Shown here in pieces: positions 42,109 through 50,323 of a stretch of 64,000 bases of DNA; the first letter of the stretch is position 1; each line of letters opens with the position of its first letter. The translations under genes and the position numbers were made by a program. Under the pieces are notes generated by a model. That model saw only the letters and a list, made by a program, of their open reading frames with translations. It was not told the DNA's origin and did not search any database. The stretch is from an uncultured Eubacteriales bacterium (GTDB lineage: Bacteria > Bacillota > Clostridia > Oscillospirales > Oscillospiraceae), in contig ONPF01000002.1 in assembly GCA_900319635.1 (NCBI GenBank), positions 62,001-126,000 on the forward strand, in the 5' to 3' direction.

Positions 42109-43175
42109 AAGAGGCCATTTACCATTTCCCCACGGACGGCAAGCCTATGGATTGCCGGCAGATCAAAAGCGGACACATCCACCAGACCTATCTGATCACC
42201 ACCAACAGCGGAGCAAAGTACATCCTGCAGTGGATCAACCAGTATGTTTTCCCCAATGTGAACGCCATCATGAACAACATGGGCGCTATCAGCAACTTCC
42301 TTCGCCAAGAGCAGAAGGGGCAGATGCCCATGATCCATTATCTGAACACAAACGAAGGAAAGCGCTATTACGACGACGGGCAGGGCGGCGCCTGGCGGGC
42401 CTACCGCTTTGTGGACAACAGCATTTGCCTGCAGCGCGCGGAACGTCCGGAGGATTTTTACGAATGCGCCCGCGCCTTCGGCCACTTTCAATATGCGCTG
42501 AATGGCTTCCCGGCCAGAGAGCTGGAGGAGACCATCGTGAATTTCCACAACACGGTGGATCGCTATCGGCAGCTGCGGGAAGCGATGGAGCGGGACGAGA
42601 AGGGGAGAAGAGCCCAGGTGGAGCCGGAGATCCGTTTCCTGCTGAAGCGGGAGGAGCGGGGCTGCATGCTGCACCGCATGATGGAGGACGGCACCCTTCC
42701 CACCCGCGCGACTCACAACGACACCAAAATCAACAATGTCCTGCTGGATCAGAACACCCATAAGGCGATCTGCGTCATCGACCTGGACACCGTGATGCCG
42801 GGGCTCTCGGTCTATGACTTCGGCGACGCCATCCGCTTCGGCGCGTCCACGGCCGCGGAGGACGAGACGGATCTGAGCAAGGTGAGCCTGGATCTGGGGC
42901 TGTTTCGGGTCTTTGTCCGCGGTTTCTGCGAGGCCTGCCCCAGCCTGACCCCCGGGGAGATTGAGATGCTGCCCCAGGGCGCTTACACCATGACGCTGGA
43001 GTGCGGCATGCGCTTCCTTACGGATTATCTCAACGGAGACAAGTATTTCTCCATCGAGTGGGAGAAGCACAACCTGGATCGTGCCCACACCCAGTTCAAG
43101 CTGGTGGAGGATATGGAAGCAAAGTGGGACGATATGCGGCGGATCGTAATAGAGGAAGTCGAGAAGTTAACATAA
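42105..43175 (+). CDS. APH-fold sugar kinase, N-acetylhexosamine 1-kinase-like
   Basis: The 356-residue phosphotransferase has the aminoglycoside-kinase fold: HIHQTYLITT near the N-terminus, the Brenner motif THNDTKINNVLLD and the metal-binding IDLDTVMPG. The wording THNDTKxNNVLxD and the YDFGDAIRFGA that follows are those of NahK enzymes, which phosphorylate GlcNAc/GalNAc at C1 in the lacto-N-biose/mucin salvage pathway. No lacto-N-biose phosphorylase is present in the window, so the pathway is incomplete here. It is coupled to the MFS gene. Confidence 0.78.
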   Translation: MKEAIYHFPTDGKPMDCRQIKSGHIHQTYLITTNSGAKYILQWINQYVFPNVNAIMNNMGAISNFLRQEQKGQMPMIHYLNTNEGKRYYDDGQGGAWRAYRFVDNSICLQRAERPEDFYECARAFGHFQYALNGFPARELEETIVNFHNTVDRYRQLREAMERDEKGRRAQVEPEIRFLLKREERGCMLHRMMEDGTLPTRATHNDTKINNVLLDQNTHKAICVIDLDTVMPGLSVYDFGDAIRFGASTAAEDETDLSKVSLDLGLFRVFVRGFCEACPSLTPGEIEMLPQGAYTMTLECGMRFLTDYLNGDKYFSIEWEKHNLDRAHTQFKLVEDMEAKWDDMRRIVIEEVEKLT

Positions 43176-43191
43176 TTTAGTTAACATAACA

Positions 43192-43228
43192 AAAAGCAGC
43201 TCCTGCCAGGATGACAGGAGCTGCTTTT
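43192..43228. terminator. bidirectional terminator between kinase and FMN oxidase genes
   Basis: AAAAGCAGCTCCTG pairs with CAGGAGCTGCTTTT around CCAGGATGA. The A and T runs allow function for both convergent genes. Confidence 0.88.
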
Positions 43229-43242
43229 ATGTTCAAATGCGA

Positions 43243-44262
43243 TCAGCCGAGCCAGATCTTGCTGCGGTCGATGTCCTTGAGGGTCGCGGCGCCGCACATG
43301 GTCATGGTGGACTTGAGCTCGCCTACGATCTTGTCCATATAGACCTTGAAGCCCTCTTCGCCCGCGCCGTAGATGGCGGTGAGGATGGGGCGGCCGATGA
43401 GCACGCCGTCAGCGCCCAGGGCCAGAGCGCGGAACACGTCCACGCCGGAGCGGATGCCGCCGTCCACCAGGATGGTGATGCGATCCTTCACGGCGTCGGC
43501 AATGGCGGGGAGGACTTCCGCGGTGGAGGGCACGCCGCCCTGCACCCGGCCGCCGTGGTTGGAGACCACGATGGCGTGAGCGCCGGCCTCCACGGCCTTG
43601 CGGGCGCCGGCAACTGTCATGATGCCCTTGATGATGAAGGGGCGGCCGGCATAGTCGATGATCTCCCGCATCTCCTCCACGGACTTGCTGCCAGCGTTGG
43701 GGTTCATGGCCTTCAGGAAGGGGAGACCCGCGCCGTCCACGTCCATGGCCACGGCGAAGATGTCCGCCTGCTCCACGATGTCCAGCTTTTCAAACACGAA
43801 CTCCTTGTTCCAGGGCTTGATGGTGGGGATGCCCATGCCGCCCACCTTGACCATGTCCTGCACGGAGCTCTTCATGATCTCGGGATCCACCCCGTCGCCG
43901 GTGAGGGCGGCGATGCCGTAGTTCGCCGCGGCAGGCACCAGGATGGAGTTATAGGTAAAGTCGGTGTGCTTGGGGCCGTAGTGCATGGGGAGGCCGCCAA
44001 GGGGGGCGGCAAAGATGGGCGCCGAAAAGCGGTGACCGAACATCTCAAAGGAAATGTCGGGCTCCACGTTCTTGCAGAGCGTGTCCATGTTCACGAAGAT
44101 CTCCTGCCACTTGTCATAGTTGCGGGCGGCGGTTGCGCCGGGGTACTTGCAGCCGGGGCCGGGCATGGAACTGCCGCAGGCGCGGCCGTTGCAGACGGGA
44201 CATGCTTTGCAATAGGGGCCGACGCAGTCTCTGGCGGCGGCGAGAACTTCCGGATAGGTCAT
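43243..44262 (-). CDS. FMN-dependent alpha-hydroxy-acid oxidase/dehydrogenase family protein
   Basis: The 339-residue TIM-barrel flavoprotein has family signatures APLGGLP, the FMN-binding FIIKGIM lysine, SNHGGRVQ (catalytic His and Arg region), LVDGGIRSGVDVFRALALGADGVLIGRP. An unusual N-terminal cysteine group (YCKACPVCNGRACG) could hold a metal or Fe-S centre. In an anaerobe an oxygen-using lactate oxidase is unlikely, so dehydrogenase use with another acceptor is inferred. GGAGG lies 8 bases before ATG 44262; the longer frame runs through the promoter. Confidence 0.83.
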   Translation of the reverse strand: MTYPEVLAAARDCVGPYCKACPVCNGRACGSSMPGPGCKYPGATAARNYDKWQEIFVNMDTLCKNVEPDISFEMFGHRFSAPIFAAPLGGLPMHYGPKHTDFTYNSILVPAAANYGIAALTGDGVDPEIMKSSVQDMVKVGGMGIPTIKPWNKEFVFEKLDIVEQADIFAVAMDVDGAGLPFLKAMNPNAGSKSVEEMREIIDYAGRPFIIKGIMTVAGARKAVEAGAHAIVVSNHGGRVQGGVPSTAEVLPAIADAVKDRITILVDGGIRSGVDVFRALALGADGVLIGRPILTAIYGAGEEGFKVYMDKIVGELKSTMTMCGAATLKDIDRSKIWLG

Positions 44263-44314
44263 GAGAAAAGCCTCCTTCAAGATGTTTATCATTTTGAATA
44301 AGTATTCTGATCTG

Positions 44315-44343
44315 ATTATGAGAGCTGACCGGGATTTTGTCAA
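44315..44343 (-). promoter_or_regulatory. promoter of the FMN oxidase gene
   Basis: On the minus strand a perfect TTGACA (44343-44338) and CATAAT (44320-44315) have a 17-base spacer, 53 bases before ATG 44262. Confidence 0.75.
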
Positions 44344-44457
44344 GTGATACCTGAGATACGGGCGTGCTCACGCTGAAAATGAAAAGGGACCTCATCCGTC
44401 ATCCGTCTCGCAGGAGATCGACGGACGCCACTTTCCCCGTGCGTGGGGAATGTTTTG

Positions 44458-44485
44458 CGGGCCGCCGAGGACGTCGGCCCCTACA
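44458..44485. repeat. TGTAGGGG-type short palindromic repeat, inverted copy
   Basis: On the minus strand TGTAGGGGCCGACGTCC...CGGCGGCCCG forms a stem, matching the pattern of the copy at 30414-30440. It lies between the FMN oxidase promoter and the radical SAM gene. Confidence 0.7.
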
Positions 44486-44500
44486 GGTGACAGCGATCTT

Positions 44501-45418
44501 TTATTCCGAATTCCGCATTCCGAATTCTGAATTTCTTACCCCTGTCCCGTCAAAATCCGGGATCATCTCGTCGGTGGCGGCGTCCACGTCCTGGCAGTAG
44601 CCCTCCAGCCCCAGCTTTTCCATGTATGCGATCAGGCGCTGGTTTGTTTCGCTGTCGATGCGCTGCTGCAGCTCCGGGAAGCGCTCCAGCCCCGGCATGG
44701 GGGTATACTGACTCATGAGGGAAAAGAGCACGGAGCCCTCGGGAAACTCCTCCGCCGCGAAGTCCATGACGTCCATGGCGTTCAGATCCTGCCCCGGCAG
44801 GACCAGGTGCCGGATCAGAACGCCCCGCTGCAGCATCCCGTCCTCGTCCATGCGGTAAGGCCCGGTCTGCCGGTACATCTCCCGGATGGCGGCGGCAGCC
44901 ACCTTTGGGTAATCCGCAGCCAGGGAATAGCGCTTCGCCGGCTCGCTCTTCCAATATTTGAAGTCCGGTAAATAGACCTGCACCAGTCCCTCCAGGCGGC
45001 GGAGGGATTCCACGCTCTCGTAGCCGCTGCTGTTCCAGATCACCGGGATCCCCAGCTCCAGCCCTTCCAGCGCTTGGGCGATGGCGCGGACAAAGTGGGC
45101 GCCGGTGACCAGGTTAATATTGTGCACTCCCTGATCCCGCAGACGCAGCATCGTGTCCCGCAGCTCAGGCACGGTCAGCGGTACACCGCCCTCGCCCCGG
45201 CTGATCTTACGGTTCTGGCAGAACACGCAGCGCAGATTGCAGCCTGTAAAAAACACGGTGCCGGAGCCCCTTGTGCCGCTGATGCAGGGCTCTTCCCCAA
45301 AGTGCGGGGCAGCTCGGGCGACCCTGGGAAGGAGAGGGGAGCGGCAGATCCCGCCGGGGGATGTGTCGCCCCGCTTTGCCCCGCATTGACGGGGACAATC
45401 GTTACAGAAAATGTCCAT
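44501..45418 (-). CDS. radical SAM protein, PflA-like / AmmeMemoRadiSam-related
   Basis: The 305-residue enzyme has an N-terminal cysteine motif CNDCPRQCG, then the radical SAM CxxxCxxC as CNLRCVFC near residue 60. It also has QNRKISRGEGG and a TIM-barrel remainder (GIPVIWNSSGYES, YLPDFKYW). It resembles pyruvate formate-lyase activating enzyme-like proteins whose substrate is unknown. ATG 45418 follows GAGGAA; the longer frame is AT-rich and not coding. The final residues VRNSEFGMRNSE come from a short DNA repeat and are probably a read-in extension. Confidence 0.82.
   Translation of the reverse strand: MDIFCNDCPRQCGAKRGDTSPGGICRSPLLPRVARAAPHFGEEPCISGTRGSGTVFFTGCNLRCVFCQNRKISRGEGGVPLTVPELRDTMLRLRDQGVHNINLVTGAHFVRAIAQALEGLELGIPVIWNSSGYESVESLRRLEGLVQVYLPDFKYWKSEPAKRYSLAADYPKVAAAAIREMYRQTGPYRMDEDGMLQRGVLIRHLVLPGQDLNAMDVMDFAAEEFPEGSVLFSLMSQYTPMPGLERFPELQQRIDSETNQRLIAYMEKLGLEGYCQDVDAATDEMIPDFDGTGVRNSEFGMRNSE
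44503..44535. repeat. tandem ATTCCGAATTC repeat overlapping a gene end
   Basis: ATTCCGAATTCCGCATTCCGAATTCTGAATT consists of near-repeats of TTCCGAATTC. It supplies the last 11 or so codons and the stop of the radical SAM gene. Confidence 0.7.
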
Positions 45419-45614
45419 ATTGGCTGTTCCTCGGAATCTTTTTCGCTTTTTGGCAATTTGACCAGAAAGTGCTGAATTACAGAGGGGATTATAGCCCAAT
45501 TTTGTGGATATTGCAAGAATCAAACAAAAATGAAAAAAAGTACATGATTTTTTGGAAATCTGTGCTAAAATGGTCTCGAAACGGATAAAGTGATACCGAA
45601 GCGGGGGTGTTGGC

Positions 45615-46100
45615 TTGCTGAATATCGTGCTGGTGGAGCCGGAAATTCCGCACAATACCGGGGCGATTGCCCGCACCTGCGCCTGCACCGGAGCGAGGCT
45701 GCACCTCATCAAGCCCCTGGGCTTTGAAATCTCTGACAAGTGGGTCAAGCGCTGCGGCCTGGACTACTGGCATCTGGTGGATATCTCCGTGTATGAGAAC
45801 CTGGAGGAGTATTTTTCCCGCAATGGGGACAGGGATCTCTGGCTTGCCACCACCAAGGCGCCCCGCGCCTATCACGAGGCAGACTTCTCGGGAGATGTTA
45901 CTCTGATGTTCGGCAAGGAGACCGCCGGGCTCCCGCTCTGGCTGCGGGAGCAGTACCGGGAGCGCTGCATCCGCATCCCCATGATCTCGGAGGCGAGAAG
46001 TCTCAACCTCTCCAATTCCGTGGCTATTCTGGCCTATGAGGCGCTGCGGCAGCAGGGCTTTCCGGGCCTGATGGAGGCCGGCGAAATGTCGGCTTTATAA
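45615..46100 (+). CDS. trmL: tRNA (cytidine/uridine-34 2'-O)-methyltransferase
   Basis: The 161-residue SPOUT (trefoil knot) methyltransferase has NIVLVEPEIPHNTGAIARTC at the N-terminus, LMFGKETAGLP in the middle, and the knot motif RIPMISEARSLNLSNSVAI. It methylates the wobble base of tRNA-Leu. The start is TTG 45615, preceded by GGGGGTG. It is followed by pgk after 43 bases. Confidence 0.93.
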   Translation: MLNIVLVEPEIPHNTGAIARTCACTGARLHLIKPLGFEISDKWVKRCGLDYWHLVDISVYENLEEYFSRNGDRDLWLATTKAPRAYHEADFSGDVTLMFGKETAGLPLWLREQYRERCIRIPMISEARSLNLSNSVAILAYEALRQQGFPGLMEAGEMSAL

Positions 46101-46143
46101 TAGTGAATCCTAATTTTCAAATTCTTACTAAGGAGGATGCAAG

Positions 46144-47409
46144 ATGAATTACAACAAGAAGACCATCTATGACATCGACGTGAAGGGTAAGAAGGTTCTC
46201 CTTCGCTGCGATTTCAACGTTCCTCAGGACAAGAAGACCGGCGCCATCACCAGCGATAAGCGCATCGTCGCGGCGCTGCCCACCATCAAGTACCTGCTGG
46301 AGCAGGGCGCGGCCGTCATCGCCTGCTCTCATCTGGGCAAGCCTGTGGCCACCTTCGACAGCTTCGTGAAAAAGCAGGTCGAGAAGGGCAAGAATGCCGA
46401 GGACGTCACCCGCGAGGACTGGGAGAAGTCCCTGCGTAAGCTGACCCTGGCTCCCGTTGCCGAGCATCTGAGCAAGCTCCTGGGCCAGGATGTGATCTTT
46501 GCTGCCGATACCGTCGGGGAGGATGCCCAGGCCAAGGCCGCCGCGCTGCAGCCTGGCCAGATCATGCTGCTGGAGAACCTGCGCTTCGATAAGGGCGAGA
46601 CCAAGAACGACCCCGCCTTTGCCAAGAAGCTGGCCGATATGGCGGAGCTCTATGTGTCCGACGCTTTCGGTACTGTGCACCGCGCCCACGCCTCCACCGC
46701 CGGCGTTGCGGCCTATCTCCCCGCTGTCAGCGGTCTGCTGGTTGCCAAGGAGCTGGAGATCATGGGCAAGGCCCTGGATAACCCCGTCCGCCCCTTTGTG
46801 GCCGTGCTGGGCGGCGCCAAGGTCTCCGATAAGATCAACGTCATCAATAACCTGCTGGAGAAGGCCGACACCATCATTATCGGCGGCGGCATGGCCTATA
46901 CCTTCAAGGCCGCCCAGGGCTTCAAGATCGGCAAGTCTCTCCTGGAGGCTGACCGCATCGACTACGCCAAGGACATGATCGCCAAGGCCGAGGCCAAGGG
47001 TGTGAAGTTCCTGCTGCCCGTGGATAATATCTGCGCCGCGGAGTTTGCCGCCGACGCCGAGCCCGTCCTGGTGGAGGGCGACATTGCCGACGATCTGATG
47101 GGCATGGACATCGGCCCCAAGACCCGGGAGATCTTTGCAAACGCCGTGAAGGGCGCCGGCACCATCGTGTGGAACGGCCCCATGGGCGTTTTCGAGTTCG
47201 ACGCCTTTGCCGAGGGCACCAAGGCCATGGCCCGCGCCCTGGCCGAGAGCGGCGCTGTCACCATCGTGGGCGGCGGCGACTCCGCCTCCGCGGTGGAAAA
47301 GCTGGGCTTTGCCGACAAGATCACCCACATCTCCACCGGCGGCGGCGCTTCCCTGGAGTTCCTGGAAGGCAAGGAGCTGCCTGGCGTGGCCTGCCTGCTG
47401 GATAAGTAA
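46144..47409 (+). CDS. pgk: phosphoglycerate kinase
   Basis: The 421-residue enzyme has the family start [22 protein letters not shown], the hinge [26 protein letters not shown], and the ATP-binding [13 protein letters not shown], which ends with [18 protein letters not shown]. It makes ATP from 1,3-bisphosphoglycerate in glycolysis. AAGGAGG precedes the ATG. tpiA and gpmI follow, forming a glycolytic operon interrupted by a repeat block. Confidence 0.97.
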   Translation: MNYNKKTIYDIDVKGKKVLLRCDFNVPQDKKTGAITSDKRIVAALPTIKYLLEQGAAVIACSHLGKPVATFDSFVKKQVEKGKNAEDVTREDWEKSLRKLTLAPVAEHLSKLLGQDVIFAADTVGEDAQAKAAALQPGQIMLLENLRFDKGETKNDPAFAKKLADMAELYVSDAFGTVHRAHASTAGVAAYLPAVSGLLVAKELEIMGKALDNPVRPFVAVLGGAKVSDKINVINNLLEKADTIIIGGGMAYTFKAAQGFKIGKSLLEADRIDYAKDMIAKAEAKGVKFLLPVDNICAAEFAADAEPVLVEGDIADDLMGMDIGPKTREIFANAVKGAGTIVWNGPMGVFEFDAFAEGTKAMARALAESGAVTIVGGGDSASAVEKLGFADKITHISTGGGASLEFLEGKELPGVACLLDK

Positions 47410-47424
47410 GGACGAATAACACAT

Positions 47425-47677
47425 TGGGGGACTCCCTCAGTCACCCGCCTTCCGTGAGACGGCGGATGACAGCTCCCTCATGGAGGGAGCCTATATGGAA
47501 AGGAATACCCCTCAGTCTGCCCTGCGGGCAGCCTCCGCCTTGCGGTGCCCGAAAAACGCTGCGCACCTTCGTTTGCTTGCGTTTTTCGACCGCTGCGGTA
47601 ATTCCGGCTTCGCTTCTCCTGCCACCGGCAGCGCGAAGCCGCAATTCCCCTTAGACAGGGGAGCCTATATGGAAAGG
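47425..47677. repeat. composite intergenic repeat block between pgk and tpiA
   Basis: The 277-base gap 47410-47686 contains two hairpins (GTCACCCGCC/GGCGGATGAC and GCTCCCTC/GAGGGAGC) and a duplicated end, GGGAGCCTATATGGAAAGGA, at about 47481 and 47660. The frame is open but shows no protein similarity. The second copy of the duplicated end provides the ribosome site of tpiA. Confidence 0.7.
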
Positions 47678-47686
47678 ATGATTGAA

Positions 47687-48460
47687 ATGAACAGAAAGTA
47701 CCGTAAGACCATTATTGCCGGCAACTGGAAGATGAACCAGCTGGCCTCCACCATCAAGCCCTTCATGGAAGAGCTGAAAGCCAATATGCCCAAGACCCGT
47801 ACCTGCGACGTGGTGCTCTGCGCCCCCGCCGTTATGGTTCCCGCCCTGATCCGCGCGGGCAAGGACTGCAAGGTCGCCGTCGGCGCCCAGGACGTGTCCA
47901 AGTACGAGAAGGGCGCCTACACCGGCGAGATCTCCGCCGCCCAGCTCAGTGATATCGGCGCCAAGTACTGCATCGTCGGACACAGCGAACGCCGCCAGTA
48001 CCACGGCGAGGACGATATGCTCGTCAACGCCAAGGCCAAGGCGCTGCTGGCCAAGGGCATCGCCCCCATCATCTGCGTGGGCGAGAGCCTGGAGCAGCGG
48101 GAGATGGATCTGACCATGGAGTATGTGGCCTACCAGGTCAAGGCCGCCCTCTCCGGCATCGACGCCACCCAGCTGCGCCGCTGCATCATCGCATATGAGC
48201 CCATCTGGGCCATCGGCACCGGCAAGACCGCTACCGCCGAGCAGGCGCAGGAGGTCTGCGAAGGCATCCGCGCTGTCATCCGTAAGATCTACGGCGCCCG
48301 TCCCGCCCGTGCGGTCAGCATTCTCTACGGCGGCAGCATGAACGCCAAGAATGCGGCGGAGCTCCTGGCTCAGCCCGACATCGACGGCGGCCTCATCGGC
48401 GGCGCTTCTCTCAAGCCCGTTGACTTCGCCACCATCATTGCAGCCACCGCCCAGGGCTGA
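47687..48460 (+). CDS. tpiA: triosephosphate isomerase
   Basis: The 257-residue TIM barrel has AGNWKMN (substrate Lys), the catalytic His in VGHSERRQY, the catalytic Glu and loop 6 in AYEPIWAIGTGKTA, and the phosphate-binding LYGGSMN and GGLIGGASL. ATG 47687 is preferred because GGAAAGG lies 9 bases before it and the protein then starts like other TpiA proteins; an ATG three codons earlier touches that site, and the long upstream frame runs through repeats. Confidence 0.96.
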   Translation: MNRKYRKTIIAGNWKMNQLASTIKPFMEELKANMPKTRTCDVVLCAPAVMVPALIRAGKDCKVAVGAQDVSKYEKGAYTGEISAAQLSDIGAKYCIVGHSERRQYHGEDDMLVNAKAKALLAKGIAPIICVGESLEQREMDLTMEYVAYQVKAALSGIDATQLRRCIIAYEPIWAIGTGKTATAEQAQEVCEGIRAVIRKIYGARPARAVSILYGGSMNAKNAAELLAQPDIDGGLIGGASLKPVDFATIIAATAQG

Positions 48461-48472
48461 GTGAAACTGTTA

Positions 48473-48503
48473 CAGGGGATGCAAGCTTTCTTTGCATCCC
48501 CTG
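48473..48503 (+). other. tpiA-gpmI intergenic hairpin
   Basis: CAGGGGATGCAA pairs perfectly with TTGCATCCCCTG around GCTTTCT. No T tract follows, so it is more likely an RNA-processing or stability element, or a partial terminator, than a full stop. Confidence 0.5.
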
Positions 48504-48535
48504 AACCCAATGGATCGGAAAGGAATTTCTCATAT

Positions 48536-50047
48536 ATGAAGAAAGCGGTATTTATCATTCTGGACGGCTTCGGCATCGCCCCTCCCACCGCCGGAAACGC
48601 CATTGCCCAGGCCAAGAAGCCCAATCTGGACAAGCTCTTTGCCGAGTATCCCTGCACCCAGCTCCAGGCCTCCGGCCTGGACGTGGGCCTGCCCGAGGGG
48701 CAGATGGGCAACTCCGAGGTGGGCCACACCAATATCGGCGCCGGCCGCGTGGTGTTCCAGATCCTGCCTAAGATCTCCCAGGAGATCCGGACCGGCAAGT
48801 TCTTCCAGAACCAGGTCTACATCAAGGCCATGGAGGACGCCAAGGCAAACGGCAAAGCGCTCCACATCCTCGGCCTGCTCTCCGACGGCGGCGTGCACAG
48901 CCACATCACCCACATCTTCGGCATCCTGGATATGGCCAAGCAGCGGGGCGTGGAGAAGGTCTATGTCCACTGCTTCCTGGACGGGCGCGACGTGCCGCCC
49001 ACCAGCGGCGCCGGCTTCGTAAAGGCGCTGCAGGAAAAGTGCGAGGCGCTCGGCAATGCGCAGATCGCCACTATCCAGGGCCGCTTCTGGGGCATGGATC
49101 GGGACAAGCGCTGGGATCGCGTGGAAAAGGGCTATCGCGCCATCGTCTGCGGCGAGGGCGTGGAGGCTTCCGACCCGGTGAAGGCCGTGGAGGACAGCTA
49201 CGCTGCCGGTGTTACCGATGAGTTTGTGGAGCCTACGGTAGTCTGCAAGGATGGCGCCATCAACCAGGGCGACAGCGTGATTTTCATGAACTTCCGCCCC
49301 GACCGGGCCCGCGAGATGACCTGGGCGCTGAATCTGCCGGACTTTGACGGCTTTGAGCGTCCCAAGACGGTCTATCCTCTCAGCTATGTCTGCACCGCCC
49401 AGTATGACGAGGCGCTGCCCCTGCCCATCGCCTACCCGCCCGAGGTCATTGAGAACACCATCGGCGATCTCATCAGCGCCAAGGGGCTCAAGCAGTTCCG
49501 CGTGGCGGAGACGGAGAAGTACGCCCACGTCACCTTCTTCTTCAACGGCGGCGTGGAAAAGCAGTGCGAGGGCGAGGATCGCTGCCTGGTGCCCTCTCCC
49601 AAGGAGTACCCCACCTACGACCTGATCCCCCAGATGAGCGCGGAGAAGGTGGCCGACAAGGTGGTGGAGGCCATCGCCTCCGAGCAGTACAGCCTGATCG
49701 TCTGCAATTTCGCCAACTGCGACATGGTGGGGCACACCGGCGTGATGGAAGCTGCCGTCAAGGCCGTTGAGACTGTGGACGGCTGCATGGGCCGGATCCT
49801 CGCTGAGGTCGAGAAGCACGATGACGTGGTGCTGCTGGTCACCGCCGACCACGGCAACGCCGACGTGATGTTCGACGAGACCGGCAAGGTCAATACCGCC
49901 CACACCACCAATCCCGTGCCCTTCTGCGTGCGGGAGAAGGGGATCGAGCTTGTACCCGGCCGCCTGGCGGACATCGCCCCCACGATCCTGAAGCTCATCG
50001 GCATCGAGCAGCCCGCCGAGATGACCGGCAAGTGCCTCATCAAGTGA
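48536..50047 (+). CDS. gpmI: 2,3-bisphosphoglycerate-independent phosphoglycerate mutase
   Basis: The 503-residue alkaline-phosphatase-fold enzyme has LDGFG with the first metal Asp, GNSEVGHTN with the catalytic Ser, the domain containing HCFLDGRDVPPTS, and the C-terminal metal residues in NCDMVGHTG and TADHGNAD. It uses manganese and interconverts 3- and 2-phosphoglycerate. ATG 48536 follows GGAAAGGA by about 11 bases. It is the last gene of the glycolytic run. Confidence 0.97.
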   Translation: MKKAVFIILDGFGIAPPTAGNAIAQAKKPNLDKLFAEYPCTQLQASGLDVGLPEGQMGNSEVGHTNIGAGRVVFQILPKISQEIRTGKFFQNQVYIKAMEDAKANGKALHILGLLSDGGVHSHITHIFGILDMAKQRGVEKVYVHCFLDGRDVPPTSGAGFVKALQEKCEALGNAQIATIQGRFWGMDRDKRWDRVEKGYRAIVCGEGVEASDPVKAVEDSYAAGVTDEFVEPTVVCKDGAINQGDSVIFMNFRPDRAREMTWALNLPDFDGFERPKTVYPLSYVCTAQYDEALPLPIAYPPEVIENTIGDLISAKGLKQFRVAETEKYAHVTFFFNGGVEKQCEGEDRCLVPSPKEYPTYDLIPQMSAEKVADKVVEAIASEQYSLIVCNFANCDMVGHTGVMEAAVKAVETVDGCMGRILAEVEKHDDVVLLVTADHGNADVMFDETGKVNTAHTTNPVPFCVREKGIELVPGRLADIAPTILKLIGIEQPAEMTGKCLIK

Positions 50048-50087
50048 GTTTTGAGTTATCAGGATTCAGTTTTCAGTAGATACGAAT

Positions 50088-50132
50088 ACACCCCGAGATG
50101 ATCGTAAAATCACCTCGGGGTGTGTTTTTTTT
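50088..50132 (+). terminator. terminator after gpmI
   Basis: ACACCCCGAG pairs with CTCGGGGTGT across about 16 bases, followed by GTTTTTTTT. The gap 50048-50323 holds this terminator and the MITE-like copy B; nothing else was seen. Confidence 0.88.
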
Positions 50133-50172
50133 GGATCGTTTGCGGGTTCTTCTGTACTCTGAACTCTAAACA

Positions 50173-50320
50173 CTGATACTAACACCTAATAGAAATCTTT
50201 GAATCTTTCCGGTCAGAATTGCGCCATGCTTCGTTGCTTCCCTTGACCATATATCTCCATTATGCTCTGCGATTCTGCCTCGGAAATCTTTCTAAAGCTT
50301 TCTATCAGGTATTAGTATGA
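50173..50320. repeat. MITE-like palindromic element, copy B (full-length form)
   Basis: The element is bounded by TGATACTAACACCTAATAGAAA and TTTCTATCAGGTATTAGTATGA. The two arms of about 46 bases pair imperfectly as a long hairpin around a 50-base centre. The right arm (50272-50318) is an exact inverse match to copy A. The centre (50241-50271) is present in copy A in the opposite orientation relative to the flanking CAGAATTG...CTTCCC segment. It ends four bases before the stop codon of the next gene. Confidence 0.82.
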
Positions 50321-50323
50321 ACA

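Noticed and set aside
47480..47686. A 69-residue N-terminal extension of triosephosphate isomerase
   Set aside because: It lies in repeats, has no similarity to TpiA, and a good ribosome site and normal N-terminus exist at 47687.
47410..47686. A CRISPR array or insertion sequence in the pgk-tpiA gap
   Set aside because: There are only two partial copies with no regular spacers, and no transposase frame.
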